A stretch of DNA of 64,000 bases from Rhodospirillaceae bacterium (GTDB lineage Bacteria > Pseudomonadota > Alphaproteobacteria > UBA8366): NCBI GenBank assembly GCA_002711555.1, contig PARQ01000015.1:1-64000 (forward strand), given 5' to 3'. The notes beneath the pieces were generated by a model that had not been told where the DNA came from, did not search any database, and saw only the letters and a list, made by a program, of their open reading frames with translations. Below, in pieces: positions 1 through 9,056 of this stretch. The translations under genes were made by a program, and so were the position numbers. The first letter of the stretch is position 1; each line of letters starts with the position of its first letter.

Positions 1-1099
1 ACAAAGTACCTCCATTGGGAACCATTGCGGCACCGGCATCCAGTAAATTTTTCTGTATCTTTACCATTTTGTGAACGTCTTCGGAGCCTCGAAGCCTAAG
101 AATTTCTGGGTGCCGGCGGCACGTTCCGGTTGCAGTGCAAGGCGCATCTAAAACCACCAAGTCAGCTGTAATTGATGGCTCCCAATCCCGAAGGTCGGAA
201 ATGATAGTATTAGATGTTAGACCCAATCTTTTCATATTGGCCTTTAAGGTCTCGGAGCGTACGTTTGAACTATCTAGTGAGATTACGTTAGCGCCACCCA
301 TTGCTAATTGCGCTGTCTTACCTCCCGGCGCCGCACAAAGGTCAATCACATTTAACCCTCTAACGTCACCAATGAGTTTTATTGGGAGAGCAGCCGCTGC
401 ATCTTGCACCCACCACCTGCCATCTGCGTATCCCCACCATTCGGTTGGGTTGCCGAAGTCTCTGCAGCGCAAACTGCCACTTTCCAAAGTTTCTGCGTTG
501 AGAATCGAAGCGAGTTCTGGGCTTGTTTTCGCCACCGTCAAATCCGTCGGTGCCGATTCTAGGTGTTGCTGGGCAATCTTCAAAGTATTTTCTTCCCCGT
601 ATGTCTTACACCAGCTTTTCCAGAGCCAGTCAGGAGTATTTATTCGAGCTGATTTGTCTGGACTAAGCCTCGCGTCCGAGCGCGCTATTTTGCGCAACAG
701 GGCATTTGCGAGCCCCTTAAATTTTTGATCCAATAATTGTTCTGCTAGGGCGACGGTTGTATTGACCGCGGCGTGAGGTGGCGTTTTTAAAAAAACTAGT
801 TGCGCAGTTCCCAGTCGCAATAGATGCTTTAAACGATGTGTGCGTCGTGGCAGTGGCCGGCTGAGAAAATTTGAATAAATCTGGTCTATTTCCGGTAAAT
901 GCCTAACTGTTTCCAGAATTAGCAATTTAGTAAAGGCACGATCCTCAGACTTTAATTTTTTCCATCCCGCCACATTGTTCAGCGCAACATTGATTGTACG
1001 GCGGTTTTCAAGCACGCTCTCGAGTGCTTCCAGTGCCGCCCAGCGAGACTTTAATCCGTTAGAATCTTGAGAAGAAAATTTGATGGGTGAATTTGTCAA
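1..1099 (-). CDS. rsmB: 16S rRNA (cytosine-967-C5)-methyltransferase RsmB, 3' end cut by window edge
   Basis: Methylates C967 of 16S rRNA using SAM. Reading the minus strand gives an NusB-like RNA-binding N-terminal part (PHAAVNTTVALAEQ, then KGLANALLRK) followed by the Rossmann methyltransferase domain with SAM motif I DLCAAPGGK (about 330-300) and motif IV DAPCTATGTCRRHPE. The frame is open to base 1 and stops just before the expected Y-x-TCS catalytic-cysteine motif, so about 60 C-terminal residues lie outside. The start is a TTG at 1099-1097: an in-frame TAG lies five codons upstream, no ATG occurs in the first part of the frame, and AGGAA lies about ten bases before it. Family and function are clear; only the TTG start is inferred. 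Confidence 0.93.
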   Translation of the reverse strand, partial: MTNSPIKFSSQDSNGLKSRWAALEALESVLENRRTINVALNNVAGWKKLKSEDRAFTKLLILETVRHLPEIDQIYSNFLSRPLPRRTHRLKHLLRLGTAQLVFLKTPPHAAVNTTVALAEQLLDQKFKGLANALLRKIARSDARLSPDKSARINTPDWLWKSWCKTYGEENTLKIAQQHLESAPTDLTVAKTSPELASILNAETLESGSLRCRDFGNPTEWWGYADGRWWVQDAAAALPIKLIGDVRGLNVIDLCAAPGGKTAQLAMGGANVISLDSSNVRSETLKANMKRLGLTSNTIISDLRDWEPSITADLVVLDAPCTATGTCRRHPEILRLRGSEDVHKMVKIQKNLLDAGAAMVPNGGTL

Positions 1100-1199
1100 C
1101 AGAAAATGTTCCTAGGTGTAGTTTACTATGAGGAGCATTTATATCTCTTTTTCAATTTATCCTCTTGGAATTTAGCTGGGAATTACCCATATTGAATAT

Positions 1200-1478
1200 A
1201 TGGCAAATATCTTCGACCTATTGAAAACGAACATTAAAGAACCTGTGGCAAGCACGCCGGGTCAAAACGTTGATCCCGATGTTGACATTGAGCCCGTACA
1301 GAAACCCGATAGCGATGCCAGGCGTATAGCCGAGCGTAAAGCCGAGGAAGCTGGTCGTAAATGGCGTAAGAAGGCGGAAGCAGACGGCGAAGTGCAAAAG
1401 GAAATCGGTGGCCCCAAAGGGCTCGAGCCAACAAGGTATGGTGATTGGGAAAAAGCTGGTCGTTGTGTGGATTTTTAA
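1200..1478 (+). CDS. DUF1674 / SDHAF4-family succinate dehydrogenase assembly factor
   Basis: Small soluble protein of 92 residues. The C-terminal third carries the DUF1674 signature: GGPKGLEPTRYGDWEKAGR followed by CVDF at the very end. The family includes mitochondrial SDHAF4, which protects the flavinylated SdhA subunit during complex II assembly; in alphaproteobacteria the same role is inferred. The N-terminal 60 residues are charged and low-complexity, as usual. It is divergent from rsmB (100 bp between starts) and convergent with acs (46 bp gap). No sdh genes are visible in the window, so the link rests on the family alone. Confidence 0.85.
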   Translation: MANIFDLLKTNIKEPVASTPGQNVDPDVDIEPVQKPDSDARRIAERKAEEAGRKWRKKAEADGEVQKEIGGPKGLEPTRYGDWEKAGRCVDF

Positions 1479-1524
1479 TTACTAAATACTTCTGCAACGG
1501 AAGACCTGCTGCTTACCTACATAT

Positions 1525-3471
1525 CTATAGCTTTAATCTATTCATTCTATTATTGACAAGATCGGTTACCACACCCGGTTCCGCTAGCGTGGAGGTGTCT
1601 CCCAAATCATCGAAGTCATCTTCTGCTATTTTTCGTAAAATTCGCCGCATTATTTTTCCCGAACGCGTTTTGGGAAGGCCTGCCGCCCATTGCAACCAGT
1701 CAGGCGTTGCTATGGGGCCTATTTCTTTTCGGACCCAATCAGTAAGATCTTTTCTCAATTTATCGGATGGTTCCGCATTAGCATTGAGTGTAACGTATGC
1801 GTAAATGCCCTGGCCTTTGATATCATGAGGCGCGCCTACAACAGCTGCTTCCGCAACGGTCGGGTGTGCAACCAAAGCGGATTCGACCTCGGCCGTGCCC
1901 ATTCTGTGGCCTGATACGTTGATCACGTCATCCACTCTTCCGGTTATCCAGTAGTAACCATCCTCGTCTCTACGACATCCGTCACCCGTAAAGTATTTCC
2001 CCTCAAAAGTGCTGAAATATGTACTCACAAACCGGTTATGATCACCATATATTGTCCTCATTTGTCCGGGCCAGGAGTGTTTTATGCAAAGATTCCCTGA
2101 GGCAGCACCCTCAAGCTTGGTACCATCTGCATCCACTAATTCTGGCTCGACCCCAAAAAAAGGTAGTGTGGCCGAACCGGGCTTTAAGGCAGTGGCGCCA
2201 GGGAGAGGTGTGATTAATATGCCTCCTGTTTCAGTTTGCCACCATGTGTCCACTATCGGGCAGCGGCTATCACCAACAACCTTGTGGTACCAAAGCCAAG
2301 CCTCAGGATTGATGGGCTCCCCGACTGTCCCAAGAAGTTTGAGCGATTTTCTACTCGTTTTTTTTACTGGGGCGTCGCCATCCCTCATCAAAGCGCGAAT
2401 GGCAGTGGGGGCAGTGTAAAAAATCTCTACATTGTGCTTGTCACATATTTCCCAGAAACGACTAGTGTTAGGATAATTGGGTACACCCTCAAACATTACC
2501 GTAGTAGCGCCGTTGGCTAATGGGCCGTAAACTATGTAGCTATGTCCAGTAACCCATCCGACATCAGCAGTACACCAGTAGATTTGGCCCTGGTGGTAGT
2601 CAAAGACGTATTCATGGGTCATTGAGGAATAAACCATGTAGCCACCTGTTGTATGCAGGACCCCCTTTGGTTTCCCTGTAGAGCCTGACGTGTAAAGAAT
2701 GAAGAGTGGATCCTCAGCATTCATTTCTTCAGGTTGGCAAACGCTTGGTTGCTCGGCTACAAGCTCATGATACCAAACATCGCGGTCGCACGTCCAGCTG
2801 ACCTCGTTACCCGTTCGTCGCACTACCACACATTTTTTGATCGTCGGGCAGTTGTCTAGAGCGGTATCAATATTTTCTTTAAGCGGTATGGTGCGTGCCC
2901 CTCGGACGCCTTCGTCAGCCGTTATTACTATGTTGCATTCACAGTCTTGTATGCGACCAGCCAAGGCGTCCGGTGAGAAACCCCCGAAAACAACCGAATG
3001 GACAGCACCGATTCGTGCGCATGCGAGCATTGCATATGCAGCCTCTGGTATCATAGGCATGTAAATACATATTCGGTCACCTTTTTTCGCGCCTAATGAT
3101 TTCAGTCCATTTGCAAATTTGCAAACGTTGTCATGCAACTCGTTGTAGGTAATGTATAGATCAACATCTGGATCGTCCGATTCCCAAATAATTGCAGTTT
3201 GATCGCCTCGTGTTTTCAAATGTCGGTCGATGCAATTAACAGAGGCGTTCAGTGTGCCGTCATAGAACCATCGTACATGTACATCATCGCTAGAGAAAGA
3301 AACGTCTTTGACTTTGGTATATGGTTTTATCCAATCAATTCGTTTTCCATGTTCGTTCCAAAATACGCCAGGGTCAGAAATGGAGTCCTCATACATTTTT
3401 AAATATTTTTCTCTATCGATTAATGCCTGCTGTGCGGCTTCGACCAAAACTGGGAAAATTTCATCTGCCAT
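1525..3471 (-). CDS. acs: Acetyl-CoA synthetase
   Basis: Activates acetate to acetyl-CoA through acetyl-AMP, for acetate scavenging. The 648-residue length matches bacterial Acs. Visible ANL-superfamily motifs: P-loop [12 protein letters not shown], the WWQTETGG acyl/adenylate-binding motif, [19 protein letters not shown] hinge region, and the C-terminal [12 protein letters not shown] containing the lysine that is acetylated by Pat-type enzymes in other bacteria. The frame extends 18 codons further upstream, but the ATG at 3471 is preferred: the protein then begins MADEIFPV as family members do, and AGGGG sits eight bases before it. The Rieske protein gene lies 72 bp upstream on the same strand and may share its transcript. 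Confidence 0.96.
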   Translation of the reverse strand: MADEIFPVLVEAAQQALIDREKYLKMYEDSISDPGVFWNEHGKRIDWIKPYTKVKDVSFSSDDVHVRWFYDGTLNASVNCIDRHLKTRGDQTAIIWESDDPDVDLYITYNELHDNVCKFANGLKSLGAKKGDRICIYMPMIPEAAYAMLACARIGAVHSVVFGGFSPDALAGRIQDCECNIVITADEGVRGARTIPLKENIDTALDNCPTIKKCVVVRRTGNEVSWTCDRDVWYHELVAEQPSVCQPEEMNAEDPLFILYTSGSTGKPKGVLHTTGGYMVYSSMTHEYVFDYHQGQIYWCTADVGWVTGHSYIVYGPLANGATTVMFEGVPNYPNTSRFWEICDKHNVEIFYTAPTAIRALMRDGDAPVKKTSRKSLKLLGTVGEPINPEAWLWYHKVVGDSRCPIVDTWWQTETGGILITPLPGATALKPGSATLPFFGVEPELVDADGTKLEGAASGNLCIKHSWPGQMRTIYGDHNRFVSTYFSTFEGKYFTGDGCRRDEDGYYWITGRVDDVINVSGHRMGTAEVESALVAHPTVAEAAVVGAPHDIKGQGIYAYVTLNANAEPSDKLRKDLTDWVRKEIGPIATPDWLQWAAGLPKTRSGKIMRRILRKIAEDDFDDLGDTSTLAEPGVVTDLVNNRMNRLKL

Positions 3472-3543
3472 GTTAAACACCCCTACATTTACAAATTTTG
3501 AACGGACTCTGTCCGCTGTTGGCATTTTAAACCCTTGGTGTCT

Positions 3544-3888
3544 TCACTCAGGGTGGATCAAAACAAGCACTCCATCGTCAAGTCTTAGATTGAGGGGTGC
3601 TAGCCAGTCTCCGACACACGGCCCAGAAACACAGACACCATCATGAATATTAAATGTCGCGCCGTGAGTGGCACATAGAATATGTTTTTTGTCGAGTGTC
3701 ATGAACCTGTCACCTTCCCAATTTAAAGGGGTGCCCGCATGAGGACAATAATTGACGTAGCCGTAGAATGCGCTTCCTTGACGTACAACAAAAAGTCCAA
3801 CCTCTTCGTCATCATTTTCGATGGTGAATTCTTTTCCCTCTCCGTCGGGGATATCAGCGAGCAATCCGAGAACAGTTTCTTCAGTCAT
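3544..3888 (-). CDS. Rieske [2Fe-2S] ferredoxin-like protein
   Basis: Stand-alone Rieske domain of 114 residues with both cluster-binding motifs: C-x-H in NYCPHAGTPL (about residues 48-50) and C-x-x-H in CATHGATF (about 72-75). There is no transmembrane segment or signal peptide, so it is a soluble cytoplasmic electron-transfer protein, NirD/ferredoxin type rather than a bc1 subunit. Partner oxygenase or reductase is unknown. It is encoded just upstream of acs on the same strand (72 bp gap between its stop and the acs start). A 14-bp inverted repeat (TGAGC-N4-GCTCA, 3920-3933) lies about 30 bp before its start. Confidence 0.85.
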   Translation of the reverse strand: MTEETVLGLLADIPDGEGKEFTIENDDEEVGLFVVRQGSAFYGYVNYCPHAGTPLNWEGDRFMTLDKKHILCATHGATFNIHDGVCVSGPCVGDWLAPLNLRLDDGVLVLIHPE

Positions 3889-4275
3889 GACCAGTAGCTT
3901 GTTTTGCTCATATTAAAAGTGAGCTCACGCTCATTGTTATCGGTAGTTTAAAATATTTTTCTATATGGTCTATCATTTTGTAGGCTACAATACTTGTACA
4001 GTTATTCTTCTCAGCAAAAGCGGGACATGACTGATTGCTTAACCGACCGATCTAACCAATTTCTTTCTATTGAGTGATTACCATCTATTTTTGGTGTCTC
4101 AAATTGTACTCATATGGTTATTTCTCAACAACCTGAGGTTTCACTCTGAAAAATGCTGGCCCCTTGCCCAGATCTCATTACGACTGGTAAATAGGACAAG
4201 CCTTGACTTACAAATGAGCCCTTCTGATTCCATAAAATGAAAAAAGTTCAAAAAATAAAGAGGTCTGAGTGACCT
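3889..4275. other. Intergenic stretch with one inverted repeat
   Basis: About 390 bp between the Rieske gene and the YciI genes, both on the minus strand. I see no credible open frame or RNA gene. The only structure I noted is an inverted repeat TGAGC-N4-GCTCA at 3920-3933, which includes a perfect 8-bp palindrome and sits where an operator or promoter of the Rieske-acs unit would be. No convincing intrinsic terminator was found for the upstream YciI genes. Confidence 0.4.
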
Positions 4276-4878
4276 CTACCCAGATTTTTCTGCACCAAGC
4301 CAAAGATTGTTAAAGGCATACCCCCAAGTCTGGTTATAAACATTATTTTTCGTGTAAGGTTCCTGCTCGCGCCAATGATCTGCAAGGACCCGGGTGGAAA
4401 AATCGACAACGAAGAGCGACCCAATTCGGTCCTCAAAGTTGATCTTGTCGCTGTCGTTGAATAGGGGACCTGCAGCAAACAAATGATTTTCATGAGCCAA
4501 AAGATAATCTACATGCTCGTCACGAAACCGAGATCGTTTGTTATGCGACTGTTTTCCATCGAGCTGAAAGTAAAGGTACAGTCTCCGATATAATTTACGG
4601 TCACCTTTCAAGTGGTGCCAACCGAAAATATGTTTTGTGCTAAATAAGTCGTTTTTAGCAAACGGTTCATTAGCCAGCCATGCACCAGCCGCTGCGCGAG
4701 TCGGCTGTTCCACTACATAAAGCGAACCTACATTTTCTGTTTGCTCGTCATTCTCAAGGGGTCCCGCAAAATAAATTATATCCTTATGACTTTTCAAATA
4801 ACTCCGATGAACTTCCAAAAACTCCCTGCGTACATTAGCCCTATTTGGGTTGTCGATTAGGAAGCACACGAACAGCAT
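4276..4878 (-). CDS. Tandem double YciI-domain protein
   Basis: 200 residues made of two YciI-like (YCII-related, ferredoxin-fold) domains in a row. Repeat 1 (about 1-95) and repeat 2 (about 100-195) share the same order: a first strand ending in FL/FQ, R..F...H..YL, an AGPL motif (FAGPLEND and FAAGPLFND), GSL-hydrophobic strand (GSLYVVEQPTR and GSLFVVDFSTR), and a final W..EPF/EPY-K-N motif. YciI proteins are usually single-domain dimers of about 95 residues, so this looks like an internal fusion of a duplicated gene. Biochemical role is unknown; related domains bind small aromatic or carbonyl compounds. It starts 3 bp after the next YciI gene, so they are co-transcribed. Confidence 0.8.
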   Translation of the reverse strand: MLFVCFLIDNPNRANVRREFLEVHRSYLKSHKDIIYFAGPLENDEQTENVGSLYVVEQPTRAAAGAWLANEPFAKNDLFSTKHIFGWHHLKGDRKLYRRLYLYFQLDGKQSHNKRSRFRDEHVDYLLAHENHLFAAGPLFNDSDKINFEDRIGSLFVVDFSTRVLADHWREQEPYTKNNVYNQTWGYAFNNLWLGAEKSG

Positions 4879-4881
4879 TAT

Positions 4882-5184
4882 TTATGCCTTTTCATAATTA
4901 TCAGGATAAAACGAACTCTTTTTCATTCGAGTGATATTAACGCTTTCGAATACGCCGGCCGCCGTGAAAGGGTCACCGTTTGAGAAAGCCTCAGCTTCTG
5001 AACGACTATTAGCTGAGATTATAAAACAGCTGCCCGTCATAGTTTCCCCGTCATCCGAAAGAGTGGCGCCTGACATAATTATTTTATCATCTTGTGTTTT
5101 GAGATATGCACGATGAGTTTCCAGAACAGATAATCTTGCAGTCGAGTCTCCAGGCTTGTCTACGCACGTAATGCACCAAAGCAT
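4882..5184 (-). CDS. YciI-family protein, single domain
   Basis: 100-residue single YciI-like domain: MLWCITCVDKPG opening strand, LETHRAYLKTQ helix with the conserved His, SGATLSDDGE loop, GSCFIISANSR strand and the GDPFTAAGVFE motif near the end. Position directly downstream of gpsA on the minus strand (56 bp gap) is a conserved alphaproteobacterial arrangement (tsaD-gpsA-yciI). Function is unknown in this setting. Together with the neighbouring double-domain gene, this locus carries three YciI domains in series. Confidence 0.85.
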   Translation of the reverse strand: MLWCITCVDKPGDSTARLSVLETHRAYLKTQDDKIIMSGATLSDDGETMTGSCFIISANSRSEAEAFSNGDPFTAAGVFESVNITRMKKSSFYPDNYEKA

Positions 5185-5240
5185 AATAAGTCTCCTAGTG
5201 GACGTTAAAAGTCCAATGCTAGCTCAGGGTATAAATGCGG

Positions 5241-6245
5241 TCAATCTAGGCCTTTGAATTCAGGAGTAAATGGTCGATCTAAGAGATTGTCTATAGCTTG
5301 GGTTATGTCTGCTTGGAGATGCAAAATACGGTATACACCCTCCATAATAGGTAACTCGACATTAAGTTTTCGCGCTAATGCCACGATGCCTCGCGCAGTC
5401 TCAACGCCTTCTGCAATCGAATTGCGGTTAGCTAATATGTCAGCTAAGGGATTTCCCTTACCAAGTTCCACTCCGAGTGACATGTTGCGTGAATTTAGGC
5501 CATTGCAAGTGAGAGTTAGGTCACCAAGACCAGAAAGTCCCATAAATGTTCGTGCCTTAGCGCCCTTTGCTACACCGAGCATAGCCATTTCGAATAAGCC
5601 GCGGGTTATGAGAGCGGCACGGGTGTTGTCGCCCATTTCGCGGCCGACGACTATGCCACATGCGATAGCGAGCACATTTTTTGCTGCGCCGCCCACCTCA
5701 GCGCCGATTCGGTCGTCCATCGGATAAGGCCGGAAACGGCTGGTCCCTATCAAGCTGGTGATAATTTCTGCATCTTTGAGGTTTGTGCCGGCTAGGGCGA
5801 CAGCTGTGGGCGATCCAGCGATTGTTTCATGGGCAAAAGATGGACCAGATAAGACCAAGACAGGGTTTTTTTGTATTATTTCACCAGCAATTTCCGTCAT
5901 TAGCGCGCCGGTTTCCACCTCAATTCCTTTTGAGCAGATTACCAGCGGAGTTCCAGGATCTATATTTAACGCAATTTTTTCTGCGACGGATCGAAAAAAC
6001 TGTGACGGAACAACAGAAAAGACAACTTGGCTTTGCGCGATAGCTTCAGAGATATCCCCCGTCGCAACTATACCCTTGTCAAGGCTCACTCCAGGCAGAT
6101 ACATGGGGTTGCCTTTTTCGGCATTTATTGAATGAACAACTTCATCCTCTAGTGCCCAAAGTATAACCTCGTGGTTTGCCCGGCGTGAAATGCAGGCTAA
6201 CGCCGTACCCCAAGCACCCGCTCCGATAATTGACACTTTACTCAT
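5241..6245 (-). CDS. gpsA: Glycerol-3-phosphate dehydrogenase [NAD(P)+]
   Basis: Reduces dihydroxyacetone phosphate to sn-glycerol 3-phosphate for phospholipid synthesis, in the cytoplasm. The 334 residues start with the dinucleotide-binding GAGAWGTALA motif. Also visible are the CSKGIE strand, LSGPSFAHE, the catalytic-lysine region GGAAKNVLAIACG (family motif A-x-K-N), GLGDLTLTC and NSRNMSLG. Length and domain order are normal. It follows tsaD after only 3 bp, so the two genes form an operon with the YciI genes downstream. Confidence 0.96.
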   Translation of the reverse strand: MSKVSIIGAGAWGTALACISRRANHEVILWALEDEVVHSINAEKGNPMYLPGVSLDKGIVATGDISEAIAQSQVVFSVVPSQFFRSVAEKIALNIDPGTPLVICSKGIEVETGALMTEIAGEIIQKNPVLVLSGPSFAHETIAGSPTAVALAGTNLKDAEIITSLIGTSRFRPYPMDDRIGAEVGGAAKNVLAIACGIVVGREMGDNTRAALITRGLFEMAMLGVAKGAKARTFMGLSGLGDLTLTCNGLNSRNMSLGVELGKGNPLADILANRNSIAEGVETARGIVALARKLNVELPIMEGVYRILHLQADITQAIDNLLDRPFTPEFKGLD

Positions 6246-6248
6246 ACT

Positions 6249-7289
6249 CTAGCTATGGGCGTCTAAATGCGGTGCGTCAAGCGGCCATCGTGGTCGCGCC
6301 GGAAAATCTAGTTTATTGATGAGGCCGAGGCGAAGTCGTTCAATGCCAGCCCAAGCGATCATCGCTCCATTATCTCCACATAAATTAGTTGGTGGAGCAA
6401 TGAACCTAAAGCCAAGATCATGAACGCAAATTTTGAGCTTTTTACGAATATACTCATTTGCTGCCACGCCCCCGCTGATTACGAAAGCATTACCGGTGGG
6501 GTGAACTAATCGAAAATCTCCCACAGCCTTAGTACATCGATCAATAAGACAATCGGCAACGGCGTTTTGGAAGCTTGCTGATAGGTCTGATATGGCTTCA
6601 TTGTCTAGCTTTCCCTTATGTTTTTCAACGACATTTCGGACGGCTGTTTTGAGGCCTGAGAAAGAGAAGTCACAATTGGGTCGGCCTAGCATCGGTCTTG
6701 GAAGGGCAAATCGAGACGGGTCTCCAGATTTTGCCGCTTCTTCCAATGCTGGACCCCCTGGAAAGCTCAAACCAAGAAGCTTAGCGGTTTTATCAAAAGC
6801 TTCTCCAACTGCATCATCTATTGTAGTTCCCAGAATAGAATATTTACTAATCCCCGTGATGGAAACAAATTGCGAATGTCCACCTGAAATTAAAAGAGCT
6901 AAATATGGAAAGTCCAATGTTCCAGTTAGTCGAGCAGTTAGGGCGTGTCCTTCCATATGGTTGATGGCTATGAATGGTAAACCTGTGGCGATAGATAGTC
7001 CTTTGGCGGTCATCATGCCAACCAGTACACCACCTATGAGGCCGGGCCCTGCGGTAGCAGCGATACCGTTAAGGTCTCGGAAATCTATTTTTGCTTCCGT
7101 TATGGCTTTTTTAACTAAAAAATCGATGTGGCTGAGATGGCTGCGAGCCGCTATTTCAGGCACAACACCTCCATATTCCTCGTGTTCTGTAATTTGTGAC
7201 AGCACTTGATTACTAAGTATCTGCCTATCACTATCAACGATGGCCACAGCTGTCTCATCGCATGAGCTTTCAATACCAAGTATCCGCAT
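6249..7289 (-). CDS. tsaD: tRNA N6-adenosine threonylcarbamoyltransferase TsaD
   Basis: Transfers the threonylcarbamoyl group to A37 of ANN-decoding tRNAs, together with TsaB and TsaE (not in this window). The 346-residue protein begins with the ASKHA-fold motif MRILGIESSCDET and contains the iron-binding HMEGH motif (about residues 111-115), ALLISGGHSQ, GEAFDKTAKLLGL and the C-terminal GDNGAMIAWAG. All are standard for the family. It leads the minus-strand tsaD-gpsA operon and is divergent from hemC with about 74 bp between starts, a layout widely kept in alphaproteobacteria. Confidence 0.97.
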   Translation of the reverse strand: MRILGIESSCDETAVAIVDSDRQILSNQVLSQITEHEEYGGVVPEIAARSHLSHIDFLVKKAITEAKIDFRDLNGIAATAGPGLIGGVLVGMMTAKGLSIATGLPFIAINHMEGHALTARLTGTLDFPYLALLISGGHSQFVSITGISKYSILGTTIDDAVGEAFDKTAKLLGLSFPGGPALEEAAKSGDPSRFALPRPMLGRPNCDFSFSGLKTAVRNVVEKHKGKLDNEAISDLSASFQNAVADCLIDRCTKAVGDFRLVHPTGNAFVISGGVAANEYIRKKLKICVHDLGFRFIAPPTNLCGDNGAMIAWAGIERLRLGLINKLDFPARPRWPLDAPHLDAHS

Positions 7290-7363
7290 TACCCTTTGTA
7301 CTGCTTTTAAGCCAGTTTCGGCAAATGCTTATCTTGTTGAGCACAATCAGGTATTAATTGGTC

Positions 7364-8305
7364 ATGAAAAAGTTATGTATTGAAAAACTAATGATTGGTA
7401 GTCGTGAGTCACCTCTGGCCCAGGCGCAGACGAGACTGGTTGTAAAAGCTTTGGAAATTGCGCATCCGGGAATCGTCACAGAGATCATAATGATAAAAAC
7501 CACGGGCGACTCGGTGCTAGATGGGCCCTTGATGTCAATTGGCGGCAAGGGCCTCTTCACCAAAGAAATTGAAGCGGCCCTTCTTGAAAATAGAATCGAT
7601 ATCGCTGTGCATTCTGCGAAAGATATGGAAACCCATTTGCCGGCTGCCCTCTCCCTCGCGGCGGTGTTACCACGTGAGGACCCGCGCGATGTTTTTTTAT
7701 CCTCAGGAGGAAATTCGCTATCTAGCCTGCCTGCAGGAAGTGTAGTTGGAACTACATCGCCACGCAGACGTGCCCAAATTCTAAATTCTTTTCCTGAATT
7801 AGACATTGTCTCGCTTCGAGGGAACGTTGAGACACGCCTTAAAAAACTAAGGGACGGTAATGTAGATGCAATCTTACTAGCTCTGGCGGGATTGAGAAGG
7901 CTAAGACTATCTCCCCAAGATATGGAAGTACTAGGGCCGGAGGTAATGCTTCCATCTGCAGCCCAAGGTACAATAGGGATTGAAAGTCGCGTAGGGGACG
8001 AAAAAATTGCAGATCTGCTTGCGCCAATCTGCCATTTGGAAACAATGCAAGCTACCTTAGCAGAGCGAACTTTGCTTCAGGAGCTCGGTGGCTCTTGTTA
8101 CACCCCAATTGGTGCTTTAGCAGAACACATTCCTGGAGGAAAGATGCGTCTCAGGGCTCTAATAGCCGACCCAAACGGCGAGTGGCTTCATCGCATGGAA
8201 AGTACTGCACAGGCCAGCGATGCTGAATTGTTGGGTAGGAAAATGGGGAAGGAGTTACGAGCGCTAGTTGTCGAATCCCGTGGTGAAAAGGTTTTTAATG
8301 ATTGA
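7364..8305 (+). CDS. hemC: Porphobilinogen deaminase (hydroxymethylbilane synthase)
   Basis: Polymerises four porphobilinogens into hydroxymethylbilane in tetrapyrrole synthesis. Motifs seen: GSRESPLALAQ-like GSRESPLAQAQ at the start, GGKGLFTKEIE, the catalytic-aspartate segment VHSAKDME, GTTSPRRRAQ, LRGNVETRL, and the dipyrromethane-cofactor cysteine in LGGSCYTPIGA. ATG at 7364 is chosen; a TTG two codons upstream (7358) is also in frame. The 313-residue length is normal. hemD overlaps its 3' end by 8 bp, so translation of the two is probably coupled. Confidence 0.95.
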   Translation: MKKLCIEKLMIGSRESPLAQAQTRLVVKALEIAHPGIVTEIIMIKTTGDSVLDGPLMSIGGKGLFTKEIEAALLENRIDIAVHSAKDMETHLPAALSLAAVLPREDPRDVFLSSGGNSLSSLPAGSVVGTTSPRRRAQILNSFPELDIVSLRGNVETRLKKLRDGNVDAILLALAGLRRLRLSPQDMEVLGPEVMLPSAAQGTIGIESRVGDEKIADLLAPICHLETMQATLAERTLLQELGGSCYTPIGALAEHIPGGKMRLRALIADPNGEWLHRMESTAQASDAELLGRKMGKELRALVVESRGEKVFND

Positions 8306-9050
8306 TAGCAAAAAAACCCCGATTGTATTAGTAACCCGACCTCAACAAGACGCCATAGTACTTGAATCAGAACTCAGAGAACGAGGGTTTTCCCCTTTGT
8401 TATCTCCGATGTTAAAAATAACATATTTTGACGGTGTTGTACCTTCTCTGGACGGAGTGCAGGCACTGATATTCACATCAGCAAATGGAGTGCATTCTTT
8501 TTTTTCTCGAACTAAAGATATTTCATTGCCTGCCTATGCAGTCGGTGAAGTTACCGCAGCTGCCGCACGCGCCTGTGGCTGCGTGCAAACTGTAAGTGCT
8601 GGTGGTGATGTGAACAAGCTTGCAAATTTATTGATTTCAAGATGTGACCCTCAGGGTGGCGATCTCCTTCATATTGCTGGAAGCCACTTAGCTGGCGACC
8701 TTGGAAGGAGATTGTCGTTAGCTGGATACAAATACAAGCGCGAGGTGCTCTATAAAGCTGAAGAGTTAGGGGTGTTGAATGAGCGCTGTCAAGAGACGCT
8801 GGCTGGCTGTAAAATGGATTTTGCTCTTTTTTTCTCTCCACGCACCGCTGTAAAGTTTGTTGAGTTGGCGCTTTCAGCCGGTTTTGACAAGGAATTTGAG
8901 ACTTCAGTGGCGCTATGTTTAAGTGAGGCTATTGCTGAAAAATTGCAGAAATTACCGTGGCGGCAGATCATTACAGCGTCAGCTCCTACTCAGTCTGCGC
9001 TGCTAAATGCTCTAGATAATGTGTCACTTAAAGTGAGTAACGGAGTTTAA
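8298..9050 (+). CDS. hemD: Uroporphyrinogen-III synthase
   Basis: Cyclises and inverts ring D of hydroxymethylbilane to uroporphyrinogen III. The family is poorly conserved; seen here are the opening VLVTRPQQDA, FTSANGVHSFF, AVGEVTAAAARACG, the middle-strand LLHIAGSHLAGDL, the linker reading VLYKAEEL, and FFSPRTAVKF near the C-terminus. ATG at 8298 is preferred over the longer TTG frame: it overlaps the hemC stop by 8 bp and has AAAGG seven bases upstream. 250 residues is typical. Context between hemC and the mitofilin gene supports the call strongly. Confidence 0.9.
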   Translation: MIDSKKTPIVLVTRPQQDAIVLESELRERGFSPLLSPMLKITYFDGVVPSLDGVQALIFTSANGVHSFFSRTKDISLPAYAVGEVTAAAARACGCVQTVSAGGDVNKLANLLISRCDPQGGDLLHIAGSHLAGDLGRRLSLAGYKYKREVLYKAEELGVLNERCQETLAGCKMDFALFFSPRTAVKFVELALSAGFDKEFETSVALCLSEAIAEKLQKLPWRQIITASAPTQSALLNALDNVSLKVSNGV

Positions 9051-9056
9051 AAGCAT

